Shown here one piece after another: positions 8,508-17,819 of a DNA stretch of 64,000 nucleotides; positions within the stretch are counted from its first letter, which is position 1, and each line of letters opens with the position of its first letter. The notes beneath the pieces are model-generated. The model was not told the origin of the DNA. It saw nothing but the letters and a program-made list of their open reading frames with translations, and did no database searches. This DNA comes from Aestuariibaculum suncheonense (lineage in GTDB: Bacteria > Bacteroidota > Bacteroidia > Flavobacteriales > Flavobacteriaceae), in contig NZ_JACVXC010000002.1 of assembly GCF_014596935.1 (NCBI RefSeq), positions 503,559-567,558 of the forward strand, in the 5' to 3' direction. Both the position numbers and the translations under genes were made by a program.

Positions 8508-10055
8508 ATGTTCGCATTTTTATCAACTATTACGTGGTGGGGTTGGATTTTAATTATACTTTTCCTCGTCGCTATTCGTGATATTTTTCTTCAAAAGGCT
8601 CACACCATTAGTCACAACTACCCTATTGTTGGTCACTTTAGATATATACTTGAAAAAATAGGCCCCGAATTACGTCAGTATTTGGTAGCTAACAACCGTG
8701 AAGAATTACCTTTTAACCGTATAGAACGCGGCTGGATTTATGCTTCGGCTAAAAAAGAAAACAACTACGAAGGATTTGGAACAGATAGAGATATTTACGC
8801 ACATCAGCACATTTTTATCAATAATGCCATGATGCCTTTTAAGCCTTCTGAAAACCACCCGAACGAAATAGATAAAACCTTTTTACCCTGCGCCAAAGTC
8901 ATGGGACTTCATAATAAACGCAAAAAACCGTTTCGTCCGGCCTCGGTTATTAATGTATCGGCGATGAGTTTTGGTTCACTTTCAGCTAAAGCAGTTGAAT
9001 CTTTAAATAAAGGCGTGAAAATGGCTGATGCTTACCACAATGCTGGTGAAGGTGGATTATCGCCTTACCATAGCTATGGCGGTGATGTTGTTTTCCATTT
9101 CGGAACGGGGTATTTTGGAGTTCGCAATGAAGATGGAACATTTTCTTTAGACAAATTAGTCAAACTTGTTGAAGAGAATCCGTTTATTCGTGCTATTGAA
9201 GTGAAACTTTCTCAAGGCGCAAAACCGGGTAAAGGCGGTGTCTTACCTGCGTCAAAAATCACGAAAGAAATCGCAGAAATCCGTCATGTGGAATTAGGCA
9301 AAGATGTGATATCTCCTCCCAATCATTCAGCCTTCTCAAATGTTCCTGAAATGGTTGATTTTATTGAAAAAATCGCCGAAGCTACCGGTTTACCAGTGGG
9401 AATTAAAGCTGCTATTGGTAAACTGGAACAATGGGAAGAACTAGCTAACATCATGCAAAAAACAGGTAAAGGCCCTGATTTTATTACCGTTGATGGTGGT
9501 GAAGGCGGCACCGGTGCAGCACCTCCTAGTTTTGCTGATCATGTTTCATTACCTTGGGTTTATGGATTTAGTGATTTATACAAACTCTTTCAGCGGAAAG
9601 GCTTAACCGAACGCATCGTCTTTATTGGCAGTGGTAAATTAGGTTTTCCTGCTAAAGCAGCTATGGCTTTTTCTATGGGTGCCGACTGTATTAATGTGGC
9701 TCGTGAAGCCATGATGAGTATTGGATGTATTCAGGCACAGGTTTGCCATACCAATCGTTGTCCGAGTGGTGTAGCCACTCAAAGTAAATGGCTACAAGGT
9801 GGTATTGACCCGACGTTGAAATCAGCTCGGCTAGCTCAGTATTTTAAAACCTTTAGAAAGGAATTTATTGAAATTACACATGCAGCAGGTTACGAACACC
9901 CGTGCCAATTTAAAATGAGTGATATTGAAATTAATGTAGATGATCATAACCTTTCTAAAGAATTAGACAAAACATACAGGTATGAAAAAACACCTGTACC
10001 ATTTAACAATATGCAGGATTTAAAAGATTGTATATATTTGGGAGGGAATAAATAA
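8508..10055 (+). CDS. Membrane-anchored FMN-binding glutamate synthase-like protein
   Basis: This 515-residue protein has one N-terminal membrane segment (about residues 8-24) and then the Glu_synthase (GltB central) TIM-barrel domain. Visible family blocks are NVSAMSFGSLSAKAVESL, NAGEGGLSPYH, KLSQGAKPGKGG, TVDGGEGGTGAAPPSF, and the cysteine-rich CIQAQVCHTNRCPSGVATQ segment that in glutamate synthase holds a 3Fe-4S cluster. There is no glutaminase domain and no GltD partner nearby. The family is common in bacteria, and its reaction is not firmly established. The anchor would place the flavodomain at the inner membrane's cytoplasmic face. The next gene, 17 bases on, is also membrane-anchored and is probably cotranscribed. 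Confidence 0.88.
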   Translation: MFAFLSTITWWGWILIILFLVAIRDIFLQKAHTISHNYPIVGHFRYILEKIGPELRQYLVANNREELPFNRIERGWIYASAKKENNYEGFGTDRDIYAHQHIFINNAMMPFKPSENHPNEIDKTFLPCAKVMGLHNKRKKPFRPASVINVSAMSFGSLSAKAVESLNKGVKMADAYHNAGEGGLSPYHSYGGDVVFHFGTGYFGVRNEDGTFSLDKLVKLVEENPFIRAIEVKLSQGAKPGKGGVLPASKITKEIAEIRHVELGKDVISPPNHSAFSNVPEMVDFIEKIAEATGLPVGIKAAIGKLEQWEELANIMQKTGKGPDFITVDGGEGGTGAAPPSFADHVSLPWVYGFSDLYKLFQRKGLTERIVFIGSGKLGFPAKAAMAFSMGADCINVAREAMMSIGCIQAQVCHTNRCPSGVATQSKWLQGGIDPTLKSARLAQYFKTFRKEFIEITHAAGYEHPCQFKMSDIEINVDDHNLSKELDKTYRYEKTPVPFNNMQDLKDCIYLGGNK

Positions 10056-10072
10056 ACTTAACACGACTTTTT

Positions 10073-10594
10073 ATGGATTCGTCAAGAATTATCGATTTAT
10101 TATTATTCGCTATTCCGTCTTTAATCACCGGACTTATAGCTTATTATTTTTTTAAAGAACACACAAAAAATGAAGATGGCCGCAGACGATTTTTACTTCA
10201 TAAAGATCTACAGGTAAGCGCCTTGCCTTCTCGTTTACAAGCCTATGAACGTATGACCTTGTTTTTAGAGCGCATTGCGCCATCTAAACTTTTACTTAGA
10301 GTAGCTCCAACCTCTTCGGATAAGAACACCTATGAAAGCATGCTTATTCAAGCTATTGAATCGGAATTTGAGCATAACTTAGCACAACAAATTTATGTTA
10401 GCGAACAATGCTGGAGTATTATAAACACCGCAAAAAACGCCACCATTCAATTGATTAGAAAAGCAAGTTTACTTGAAAAAACCGATACCGCCGACAAATT
10501 ACGCGAAGTGGTACTCACCGAAATGTTAGAGCGCCGTGCCCCAAGCGATTTAGCCCTTTCATTTATTAAAGATGAAGTTAGTAAAATCTGGTAA
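10073..10594 (+). CDS. Uncharacterised membrane-anchored helical protein
   Basis: The 173-residue product has a single N-terminal transmembrane segment (about residues 8-26, LLLFAIPSLITGLIAYYFF) followed by a basic patch and an all-helical cytoplasmic region. I recognise it only as a conserved type found in Bacteroidota and cannot give a function. It lies 17 bases after the glutamate synthase-like gene and before a strong terminator, so the two probably form a bicistronic unit. Shared membrane anchoring suggests a physical partnership, which is inference. Confidence 0.8.
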   Translation: MDSSRIIDLLLFAIPSLITGLIAYYFFKEHTKNEDGRRRFLLHKDLQVSALPSRLQAYERMTLFLERIAPSKLLLRVAPTSSDKNTYESMLIQAIESEFEHNLAQQIYVSEQCWSIINTAKNATIQLIRKASLLEKTDTADKLREVVLTEMLERRAPSDLALSFIKDEVSKIW

Positions 10595-10617
10595 CGGTTG
10601 AAAATTTAAAAAAACTT

Positions 10618-10645
10618 AAAAAGACAGCAGATTGCTGTCTTTTTT
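10618..10645. terminator. Bidirectional terminator
   Basis: A perfect 12-bp inverted repeat, arms 10618-10629 and 10633-10644, has loop GAT, a T-run on the plus strand and an A-run upstream. It separates the 173-residue gene from the convergent broken lipoprotein gene. Confidence 0.92.
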
Positions 10646-10663
10646 GTTTCTGAATGACACTCT

Positions 10664-11089
10664 TTAATCATATTCAATCAAAGTTGGTTCTACTTTAATA
10701 TTTACCATACCATCCTTTGATATTTCAATTATATTAAATTCAATGTTTCTATTTTTCGAATTAGAATACCCTAAAAAAGGTAACAACTTTATCATTGAAT
10801 CTATTGAAATCACATTCAAATTATCAATCTCTTTCTCTTCTATTTTAGTTCTTTTTAAAGGCTTAAAAAACACAGATTCTGAGGAATTAATTGATAAACC
10901 ATAATAATTTTCTCCATTTTTATTCTTGACTATCTTTCTGGGATAGCTAATTTAAAATCCATCATTGAATTTCTTTTCAGATTGAATCTTTTCAATATCA
11001 AAAGTGATGTAAATATTTTCATTAGATCTTTCAGAACAAGAAATCATAATAAATGAAAAAATGACTAATATTTTTAACCTCTTAATCAT
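10664..11089 (-). pseudogene. Putative lipoprotein gene broken by one in-frame stop
   Basis: Read from the ATG at 11089, a single frame of 142 codons runs to the stop at 10664, interrupted only by a TAA at codon 46 (10954-10952). The first part codes MIKRLKILVIF...MISC, a lipoprotein signal with the cysteine at residue 18. The second part codes about 95 residues with no frameshift (from ISYPRKIV... to EPTLIEYD). The codons after the stop stay protein-like, which fits a recent nonsense change or a sequencing error. If the stop is real, only a 45-residue lipopeptide is made from this start. A shorter 69-residue reading from 10873 exists but lacks the signal. No family is recognised. Confidence 0.7.
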
Positions 11090-11103
11090 CGATTTCTAAT
11101 TGT

Positions 11104-12003
11104 TCATTTTGAAACCTCAGCCCCCATATGTTTTTGTTTGGCATATTCAAAACCGTCTTCCCACCATTTGGTCATTAATCGCTTACTGAATATTAAGGAG
11201 TTTTCGGTGAGCTGTGTTGGCGTATAATATAAATTAAGCTTAACGTCGCGATGTTTTGCGGCGAGTTTACCAATAGCAATATCTGCCTTTTCTACCTGAT
11301 CCAACAAATGCCCAAACAGGTTAATCATCAACGAAAACGGGTTTTTCCCCAGGACTTTATTATACTCTAAATTTTCACTTTCCAACACAATAGCATCAAC
11401 TTCGGTGGCCCCACGAAGAATAGCCTCACGAATAGGAATTACACAACCTAGTCCCCCATCGGCATACTCAAAGCCATCACGTTTTACCAACGACATAAAC
11501 GGAATGTAGTTACAGGAAATCCAGATCCAATCACAAAATTCTTCGTAACTAAAATCGTTAATCGATTTATACTCTACGCGATTTTTAGACAGATTCGATA
11601 CCGTAACCACCACATCTTCCTTAGTTTCTCGAATTAAATTAAATTCCTCTTCGGTAAAGTGCTTTTTTATGTGCTTTCGTAAATTTTTACTTTCTCCAAA
11701 GGTTCGTTTGCGCTTAATAAATTGTAAAATAGAATTAAAATAATTGATAGACACATATTCCCTATCGCCTTTTTTATGTTGCACAAAAGGATTGATACTA
11801 AAAATTGTACTTTGCTTTACGTTAGTGAAAATATCATATAATTTACCAATATTATTCGTTGCCAAATGTGGCACCAGTAAGCTTCCGGTTGATGTACCGA
11901 GAAACATATCGTATTCTTTATTTTGCTGCTCTATTAAATACTGCGCTACGCCACCCGCAAACGCACCTTTACTTCCCCCTCCGGAAATCACTAATGCCTT
12001 CAT
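11104..12003 (-). CDS. Patatin-like phospholipase (downstream tandem copy)
   Basis: The 299-residue protein begins with the oxyanion-hole glycines SGGGSKGAFAGG at 7-18, has the nucleophile elbow G-T-S-T-G at 36-40 (Ser38) and the catalytic Asp in YADGGLG (Asp182). Family members hydrolyse acyl esters of phospholipids or related lipids. No signal peptide is present, so it is cytosolic. It is the second of two tandem paralogues separated by three bases; the two align without gaps over the first 190 residues. It follows the other patatin and the M1 peptidase on the same strand. Confidence 0.9.
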   Translation of the reverse strand: MKALVISGGGSKGAFAGGVAQYLIEQQNKEYDMFLGTSTGSLLVPHLATNNIGKLYDIFTNVKQSTIFSINPFVQHKKGDREYVSINYFNSILQFIKRKRTFGESKNLRKHIKKHFTEEEFNLIRETKEDVVVTVSNLSKNRVEYKSINDFSYEEFCDWIWISCNYIPFMSLVKRDGFEYADGGLGCVIPIREAILRGATEVDAIVLESENLEYNKVLGKNPFSLMINLFGHLLDQVEKADIAIGKLAAKHRDVKLNLYYTPTQLTENSLIFSKRLMTKWWEDGFEYAKQKHMGAEVSK

Positions 12004-12006
12004 ATA

Positions 12007-12909
12007 TTAATCTTCTAATGCGCTTACTTGTTTGTTTTTAAACTTAGCGAAATTATAACCACTTTCCCACCACTTGGTCATTTTTTCTTTATTAAAGATT
12101 AATGAATTGGTGGTTAAAACGGTTGGCGCATAATAAAAATTAATAATAGCATTGTTATGATTGGCCACGTGCTTACCTATTTTTATGTTTTGCGATTCGA
12201 TTCTATCGAGCATAAATGTGAACATATTGGTCATTAATGAAAAGGGGTTTTTTGAAGGCATCCGATTATAGAGTGTTGTTTCGGTTTGCAAAATAATAGC
12301 ATCAACTTCGGTGGCTCCGCGGTTTATAGCTTCCTCGATAGGCACCATATTTCCTAAACCGCCATCGGCATACTCGCAGCCGTGCTTTTTAACTAAAGTC
12401 ATAAATGGTGTGTAATTACTGGAAATCCAAATCCACTCGCAAAAGGCTTCGTAATCGAATTCCTGAATGCTCTTATACTCCACTTGATTCAATGAAATAT
12501 TAGATACAGTAACTACTATATCTTTCCCTGACTGTTTCAAAGCTTCAAAATCTTCAGGTGTTAAGGTTCGTTTTATAAGATCTTTTAAATGATAACTTTC
12601 TCCGAAAGTCTTACTCCCTCGAAGCATATTTAAAAGCACATTAATATGGTTTATCGCAATATTCTGACTACCGTGTCTTTGTTTCACCACAAACGGACAG
12701 ACACTAAAAATATCACTATTGGTGACATTCGTATACACATGCTTGATGCGATCAATTTCCTTTAAAGCCAGATGAGACACCAGTAAACTACCGGTTGATG
12801 TACCAATATAAATCTGATAATCGCGCTTCATTTCCTCAATAAGATACTGCGCTACACCTCCGGCGAATGCCCCTTTACTACCACCTCCTGAAATTACTAA
12901 CGCTCTCAT
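12007..12909 (-). CDS. Patatin-like phospholipase (upstream tandem copy)
   Basis: The 300-residue paralogue of the neighbouring gene keeps the same Ser-Asp dyad in the same positions: G-T-S-T-G at 36-40 with Ser38, and Asp182 in YADGGLG. In the first 50 residues 37 are identical to the other copy. Differences gather in the C-terminal half and in surface segments (residues 26-35, 50-100), so substrate choice may have diverged. It starts one base from the stop of the M1 peptidase gene, which suggests the three are cotranscribed. It is cytosolic by the lack of a signal peptide. Confidence 0.9.
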   Translation of the reverse strand: MRALVISGGGSKGAFAGGVAQYLIEEMKRDYQIYIGTSTGSLLVSHLALKEIDRIKHVYTNVTNSDIFSVCPFVVKQRHGSQNIAINHINVLLNMLRGSKTFGESYHLKDLIKRTLTPEDFEALKQSGKDIVVTVSNISLNQVEYKSIQEFDYEAFCEWIWISSNYTPFMTLVKKHGCEYADGGLGNMVPIEEAINRGATEVDAIILQTETTLYNRMPSKNPFSLMTNMFTFMLDRIESQNIKIGKHVANHNNAIINFYYAPTVLTTNSLIFNKEKMTKWWESGYNFAKFKNKQVSALED

Positions 12910-12910
12910 C

Positions 12911-14872
12911 TTAATTTGGGTTTATGGCTTCTAACATGGATTTAGAAAATTTTGAAAATTGCCAGTTATGGTGTTTTGTACCTTCTTTTAAATTGTCTTT
13001 ACATGTCTTATTACACGCCTGTATTTGTTTTAAATACATAAACGCATTCTGGCGGACATCAAAACTATATTTCGGCGAGGTATAATCGGTTAACTCTCTA
13101 AAATATTCAGACTTTTTCTCTGGCTCAAAGTTATCCGTAATTAAGGCTAAGGTTAACCAAAGGATTCGAACGTTTTTATCATGAAAGCCTATAATACCTT
13201 TGGTCTGATTTAAATATTTAAAGCGCTCCTGCGGAAAGTTTCGCCATAAGTTCATTAAAGCTGCTTCGATAGTCACATACGATTCATCTTGTAATAAAGA
13301 TTCGTAATCCTGCTTTAATCGCTCAGGAATAATGGAGATTGATGTTGCAATGGCTTGACGCACTTTTACAGGGCTTTTAAAATTATCGGTTGTTATCTGA
13401 TTTGGTATTTGTTCAATAACCTTTGCCTTGGCTTCATCTGAAATCCCTGAATTTAAATACGCTTTACATTTAGAAGTATACAATTCACAGTCGACCATAA
13501 GATACTCTTGAATAAACACCGATTGTTTTAAACTTTCTAACATCAAGTTATAATTTAAATCTTTGTTTTCCAACCAAAGCTTCACAAAATTGCTTAAATC
13601 CTGCTTACTCGTCTTTTTAACTTCTATAATAAAATTTTCTGTTTCTACATTTGTAAAGGCATAGATCTTCAAATAATTCTGTACCGCCTTTCTAAAAACC
13701 TCATCTCCAACCTGCTCACGAAGCAAATGCAAAACCCAGGCACCTTTTTTATAAAACGTGGTACTGCTGGATTTCGGATCTAATAATGCCGTACTTCCTC
13801 CCGATTTATCCTGCATATCCAACTCCTGCAGATACTCATATAACCGCCAGTAATAATAATTATCGCCAAATACATCACGTTCAGCTAACAAGGCATAGTA
13901 TGTTGCAAAACCTTCCTGCAACCAGTGATGCGTTCCTGAAGTCTCGGTAACCAAATCGCCAAACCACTGATGTGCTAATTCGTGGGCATTTACATTTACA
14001 TAATTCTTATCTACAAAAGCGGTATCGTTCACCACAAAAGCATCAGAAAAAATGGTAGCGCTTGTATTTTCCATGCCTGCGTACAGAAAGTCTTTCACCG
14101 GAATTTGTTTGTAATTTTGCCAAGGGTAAGGTACTCCAATTTCTTCTTCCAGAAAATCGAACATCTGTTTGGTGTGTCGATACGTTGGTTCAAATTTTAA
14201 GGAATCTTCAGGATAATAATACATTTCTAACGGAATGTTACTTTTTGAATACTCTATCTGCTTATCATATTTACCAATAGCTAAAGCCACAAGGTAACTC
14301 GCCATAGGTTTTTGCATATCGTAATGCCAAGTAATCGTGGAATCGTTTACTTGCTTATCAGTTAATTTTCCATTAGAGATGACCTCGAAATCCTTATTAA
14401 ACGTGATGATTAGATCGAACTCAATTTTATCGTTCATATCATCAATACTCGGCAACCAGTTACTTGTATATTTCCCTTGCCCTTGCGTCCAAATTTGTTT
14501 GTTACCATCTTCATAATCCCAATCTATAAAATACAGGGCTTTCTTCGGTTGGGCTTCATACTGAAATGCTAACTCATAAGTTTTTCCTTTTTTAAATTGA
14601 TACTTAACCCAGAGTCTTTTTGAATCATTTTTAAACTCCACAAAACTACCATTTAAAGTAACCTGAGAAAATTTCATATTAATGGCATCTAAAAAAATGG
14701 AATCTTTAGATTTTAAAATATCAAGTTTATAAAGTATCTGTCCTGATACAGTTTTCAATTCGGGAAGAAATGTCACAGATACATTTGCATTTTTAAAATC
14801 AACAAATTCAGTTTGTTGTGCAAATAAAAATCCTGTACAGAAAAAGAAAAGAGCAAGTAGGTTCAATTTCAT
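12911..14872 (-). CDS. Secreted M1-family zinc aminopeptidase
   Basis: This 653-residue protein has a signal peptide (residues 1-19, ending LFAQ). The exopeptidase motif appears as A-G-M-E-N (265-269) and the zinc site as H-E-L-A-H (297-301) with the third ligand Glu320 in LQEGFA, 18 residues later. It should remove N-terminal residues from peptides in the periplasm or at the surface. After the catalytic domain comes a helical C-terminal region containing several cysteines. It is the first gene of a run that continues into two patatins. recG is transcribed divergently 84 bases upstream. Confidence 0.92.
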   Translation of the reverse strand: MKLNLLALFFFCTGFLFAQQTEFVDFKNANVSVTFLPELKTVSGQILYKLDILKSKDSIFLDAINMKFSQVTLNGSFVEFKNDSKRLWVKYQFKKGKTYELAFQYEAQPKKALYFIDWDYEDGNKQIWTQGQGKYTSNWLPSIDDMNDKIEFDLIITFNKDFEVISNGKLTDKQVNDSTITWHYDMQKPMASYLVALAIGKYDKQIEYSKSNIPLEMYYYPEDSLKFEPTYRHTKQMFDFLEEEIGVPYPWQNYKQIPVKDFLYAGMENTSATIFSDAFVVNDTAFVDKNYVNVNAHELAHQWFGDLVTETSGTHHWLQEGFATYYALLAERDVFGDNYYYWRLYEYLQELDMQDKSGGSTALLDPKSSSTTFYKKGAWVLHLLREQVGDEVFRKAVQNYLKIYAFTNVETENFIIEVKKTSKQDLSNFVKLWLENKDLNYNLMLESLKQSVFIQEYLMVDCELYTSKCKAYLNSGISDEAKAKVIEQIPNQITTDNFKSPVKVRQAIATSISIIPERLKQDYESLLQDESYVTIEAALMNLWRNFPQERFKYLNQTKGIIGFHDKNVRILWLTLALITDNFEPEKKSEYFRELTDYTSPKYSFDVRQNAFMYLKQIQACNKTCKDNLKEGTKHHNWQFSKFSKSMLEAINPN

Positions 14873-14920
14873 ATTTAAAATCTAACAAGTATCAAGCCAA
14901 AATACGTAAAATTTCTATTT

Positions 14921-14949
14921 TTTGAATTGCTTGAAAAGGTTTAAATTCG
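14921..14949 (+). promoter_or_regulatory. Predicted recG promoter, possibly giving a leaderless transcript
   Basis: TTTG at 14921-14924 is separated by 17 bases from TAAATTCG at 14942-14949, which matches TAnnTTTG except at one position. The predicted transcription start (about 14955) is within two bases of the recG ATG at 14957. Confidence 0.4.
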
Positions 14950-14956
14950 TCCTGTC

Positions 14957-17059
14957 ATGGCAATAAATCTACAAACTCCTATCGATTATTTAAAAGGCGT
15001 TGGCTCGAGCAGGGCCGATTTGCTTCGTAAAGAGTTGGGGATTCATACCTATCAGGATTTAATGAATTTATTCCCAAATCGCTATATTGATCGTACCCAA
15101 TATTACAAGATTAATGCATTACAACGCAACAATGCCGATGTACAGGTAATTGGGAAAATTGTTTCGTTTACCGAGGTTGGACAAAATCGGGGCAAGCGTT
15201 TGGTTGCTAAGTTTCAGGATGACACCGGAACTATGGAACTGGTTTGGTTTCGCGGACATAAATGGATAAAAGACAGTTTAAAACTGAACACGCCTTATGT
15301 GGCGTTTGGAAAAACCAATTGGTTTAACAGTACGTTCTCTATGCCGCATCCGGAGCTGGAACCTTTAGCCGAACACGAAAAAAATTTACGCTCAGCAATG
15401 CAAGCCGTTTATCCATCTACCGAAAAGTTATCGAATCGGGGAATTTCAAATCGGGTGTTGAGTAAAATGATTCAGCAATTATTTGTCGATGCCAACGGAA
15501 AATTCGACGAATCCCTTCCGGATTCCTTACGAAAAGAACTGAATCTCATCAGTAAAAGTGAAGCGCTTTTTAACATCCATTTTCCGAAGAGTCCGGAGTT
15601 GTTAACCAAGGCTCAATTCCGATTAAAATTTGAAGAACTTTTTTATATTCAGCTGCAGCTGATTATTAAAAATTTGGCTCATAAATCAAAAATTAAAGGC
15701 TTCCCTTTCGAACATATAGGCGAACATTTTAAAACTTTTTTTGAAGAACATTTACCCTTCGATTTAACCAATGCACAAAAACGTGTGCTGAAAGAAATTC
15801 GTGCCGATTTGGGAAGCAACGCTCAAATGAACCGACTTTTGCAAGGTGATGTAGGTTCCGGAAAGACCATAGTGGCCCTAATGTCCATGTTAATGGCACT
15901 TGACAACGGTTTCCAGGCTTGTTTAATGGCCCCGACTGAAATTTTGTCAGTCCAACACTATAACGGATTACTTGATCTATGTAAAGAACTGAAAATCAAT
16001 ATTAAATTATTAACTGGCTCAACAAAAACTTCAGAAAGAAGAGAAATTTTAGAATCATTAAAAAATGGGGATTTAAATATCATAATTGGTACCCATGCCC
16101 TACTTGAAGATAAGGTAGAATTCCACAATTTAGGGCTTGCCATCATCGATGAGCAACATCGTTTTGGTGTCGCTCAGCGAAGTAAATTATGGCATAAAAA
16201 TTCTACTCCGCCACACATTTTAGTCATGACCGCCACCCCTATTCCGCGCACCCTGGCGATGTCGGTTTATGGGGATCTTGATATCTCAATTATTGACGAA
16301 TTACCTGCGGGAAGAAAGCCTATTAAAACCGTACATCGTTACGACAAAAACAGACTCAATGTTTTTCGTTTTGTGAAAGATGAAATTGCAAAGGGCAGAC
16401 AGGTTTATATAGTGTATCCGTTAATTCAGGAAAGTGAAAAAATGGATTACAAAGATTTGATGGATGGCTACGAAAGTATTACTCGCGATTTCCAGATGCC
16501 CGATTATCAAATTTCGATTGTTCATGGTAAAATGAAACCCGCCGATAAAGATTATGAGATGCAACGTTTTATAAAAGGTGAAACCCAGATTATGGTCGCT
16601 ACAACGGTTATTGAAGTTGGTGTAAATGTTCCTAATGCTTCAGTTATGATTATTGAAAGTGCCGAACGTTTTGGATTATCGCAACTCCACCAGTTACGTG
16701 GTCGTGTGGGGCGTGGCGCCGAACAGAGTTATTGTATTTTAATGACCGGGCATAAACTGAGTAACGATAGCAAAACCCGATTGGAAACCATGGTTAAAAC
16801 CAGTGATGGTTTTGAAATTGCCGAAGTCGATTTAAAACTTCGTGGCCCCGGTGATTTAATGGGAACACAACAAAGTGGTGTGCTTAACCTGAAGATTGCC
16901 GATATTGTAAAAGACAAGGATTTATTACAACATGCCCGCTACCACGCCAAAAAGATCCTTAACGAAGACCCTAAACTGGCTTCGACTGATAACGCAGTAG
17001 TTTTAGATACATACCGAAAGCTGAGTAAGTTTAAAAACATCTGGAATTATATTTCGTAG
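14957..17059 (+). CDS. recG: ATP-dependent DNA helicase RecG
   Basis: The 700-residue protein has the N-terminal wedge/OB domain (about residues 60-150, including RYIDRTQYY and IGKIVSFTEVG) and a superfamily 2 helicase core: Walker A GDVGSGKT, MAPTEIL, DEQHRFGVAQR, VMTATPIPRTLAM, VIEVGVNVPNA, HQLRGRVGRG. The C-terminal block with LRGPGDLMGTQQSG is the RecG-specific TRG region. It remodels stalled replication forks and recombination intermediates. miaE starts 35 bases downstream and has its own possible promoter. Confidence 0.96.
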   Translation: MAINLQTPIDYLKGVGSSRADLLRKELGIHTYQDLMNLFPNRYIDRTQYYKINALQRNNADVQVIGKIVSFTEVGQNRGKRLVAKFQDDTGTMELVWFRGHKWIKDSLKLNTPYVAFGKTNWFNSTFSMPHPELEPLAEHEKNLRSAMQAVYPSTEKLSNRGISNRVLSKMIQQLFVDANGKFDESLPDSLRKELNLISKSEALFNIHFPKSPELLTKAQFRLKFEELFYIQLQLIIKNLAHKSKIKGFPFEHIGEHFKTFFEEHLPFDLTNAQKRVLKEIRADLGSNAQMNRLLQGDVGSGKTIVALMSMLMALDNGFQACLMAPTEILSVQHYNGLLDLCKELKINIKLLTGSTKTSERREILESLKNGDLNIIIGTHALLEDKVEFHNLGLAIIDEQHRFGVAQRSKLWHKNSTPPHILVMTATPIPRTLAMSVYGDLDISIIDELPAGRKPIKTVHRYDKNRLNVFRFVKDEIAKGRQVYIVYPLIQESEKMDYKDLMDGYESITRDFQMPDYQISIVHGKMKPADKDYEMQRFIKGETQIMVATTVIEVGVNVPNASVMIIESAERFGLSQLHQLRGRVGRGAEQSYCILMTGHKLSNDSKTRLETMVKTSDGFEIAEVDLKLRGPGDLMGTQQSGVLNLKIADIVKDKDLLQHARYHAKKILNEDPKLASTDNAVVLDTYRKLSKFKNIWNYIS

Positions 17060-17073
17060 AAAACGGAAACCTT

Positions 17074-17081
17074 TATTTTTG
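17074..17081 (+). promoter_or_regulatory. Predicted -7 element upstream of miaE
   Basis: TATTTTTG fully matches TAnnTTTG, 13 bases before the ATG at 17095, in the short gap after recG. No TTG is seen at the -33 distance, so miaE may also depend on read-through from recG. Confidence 0.4.
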
Positions 17082-17094
17082 CAAAAATTTAATT

Positions 17095-17676
17095 ATGCTT
17101 CATTTACAACTGGAAACCGATCCGCGTTGGGCTAAACTTGCCGAATCAAACATAGAAGAAATCCTTACCGATCACGCCTGGTGCGAGCAAAAAGCGGCAA
17201 CCAGTGCCATTACCTTAATTACTCAAAATCCGGAATATCCCGATATGGTCACCGAACTTCTTGAAATTGCTCGGGAAGAACTGGAGCATTTTCAAATGGT
17301 TCACGATATTATTAAAGCCCGTGGTTACGAACTAGGCCCCGAACGTAAAGATAGCTACGTTCACCAGCTTTTTAAATTTATGAATAAAGGTGGGAACCGT
17401 ATTCAGCGTATGGTAGACAAACTACTTCTTTCAGCCATGATTGAAGCCAGAAGTTGTGAGCGTTTTAAATTATTATCAAACACTATTAAAGACAAAGAAC
17501 TTTCCAAATTCTATTACGATTTAATGGTCAGTGAAGCGAGTCATTATACCACATTCATCACTTTCGCCAGAACATATGGAAAAGGCGTTAATGTTGAAAA
17601 ACGCTGGAAAGAACTTGTTACCTTTGAAAGCGAAATTATTAAAAGCTACGGAACGGGCGATTCGTTACATGGGTAA
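17095..17676 (+). CDS. miaE: tRNA-(ms2io6A)-hydroxylase MiaE
   Basis: This 193-residue ferritin-like diiron enzyme shows E..EH-type ligands in AREELEHFQMVHDII and in IEARSCERFKLL and SEASHYTTF. It hydroxylates the isopentenyl group of ms2i6A37 in tRNAs that read U-starting codons. The N-terminal DHAWCEQKAATSAITLI is characteristic of the family. It is the only gene of that pathway in the window; the MiaA and MiaB enzymes would be elsewhere. It lies just after recG. Confidence 0.9.
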   Translation: MLHLQLETDPRWAKLAESNIEEILTDHAWCEQKAATSAITLITQNPEYPDMVTELLEIAREELEHFQMVHDIIKARGYELGPERKDSYVHQLFKFMNKGGNRIQRMVDKLLLSAMIEARSCERFKLLSNTIKDKELSKFYYDLMVSEASHYTTFITFARTYGKGVNVEKRWKELVTFESEIIKSYGTGDSLHG

Positions 17677-17770
17677 GATGTAACAATCCAAGTACAAGAA
17701 ACTGAAATATTTTAATTGATTTCGAGATAATCCACAGAGTAATTAAATATCGAAATATATTGGGGCAAAA

Positions 17771-17819
17771 CAAAGCTCAACCTAACCATGTTGAGCTTTG
17801 CAAACTGTTCTATAGTTTG
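17771..17819 (+). terminator. Two adjacent hairpins after miaE, weak terminator candidate
   Basis: CAAAGCTCAAC (17771-17781) pairs perfectly with GTTGAGCTTTG (17790-17800); immediately after, CAAACT pairs with AGTTTG (17801-17819). The T-run expected of an intrinsic terminator is missing, so this could equally be an mRNA 3'-end stabiliser. Confidence 0.4.

Noticed and set aside
12161-14200. Plus-strand frames inside the M1 peptidase and patatin genes
   Set aside because: They are shadows of the minus-strand genes, with no promoter and no recognisable protein.
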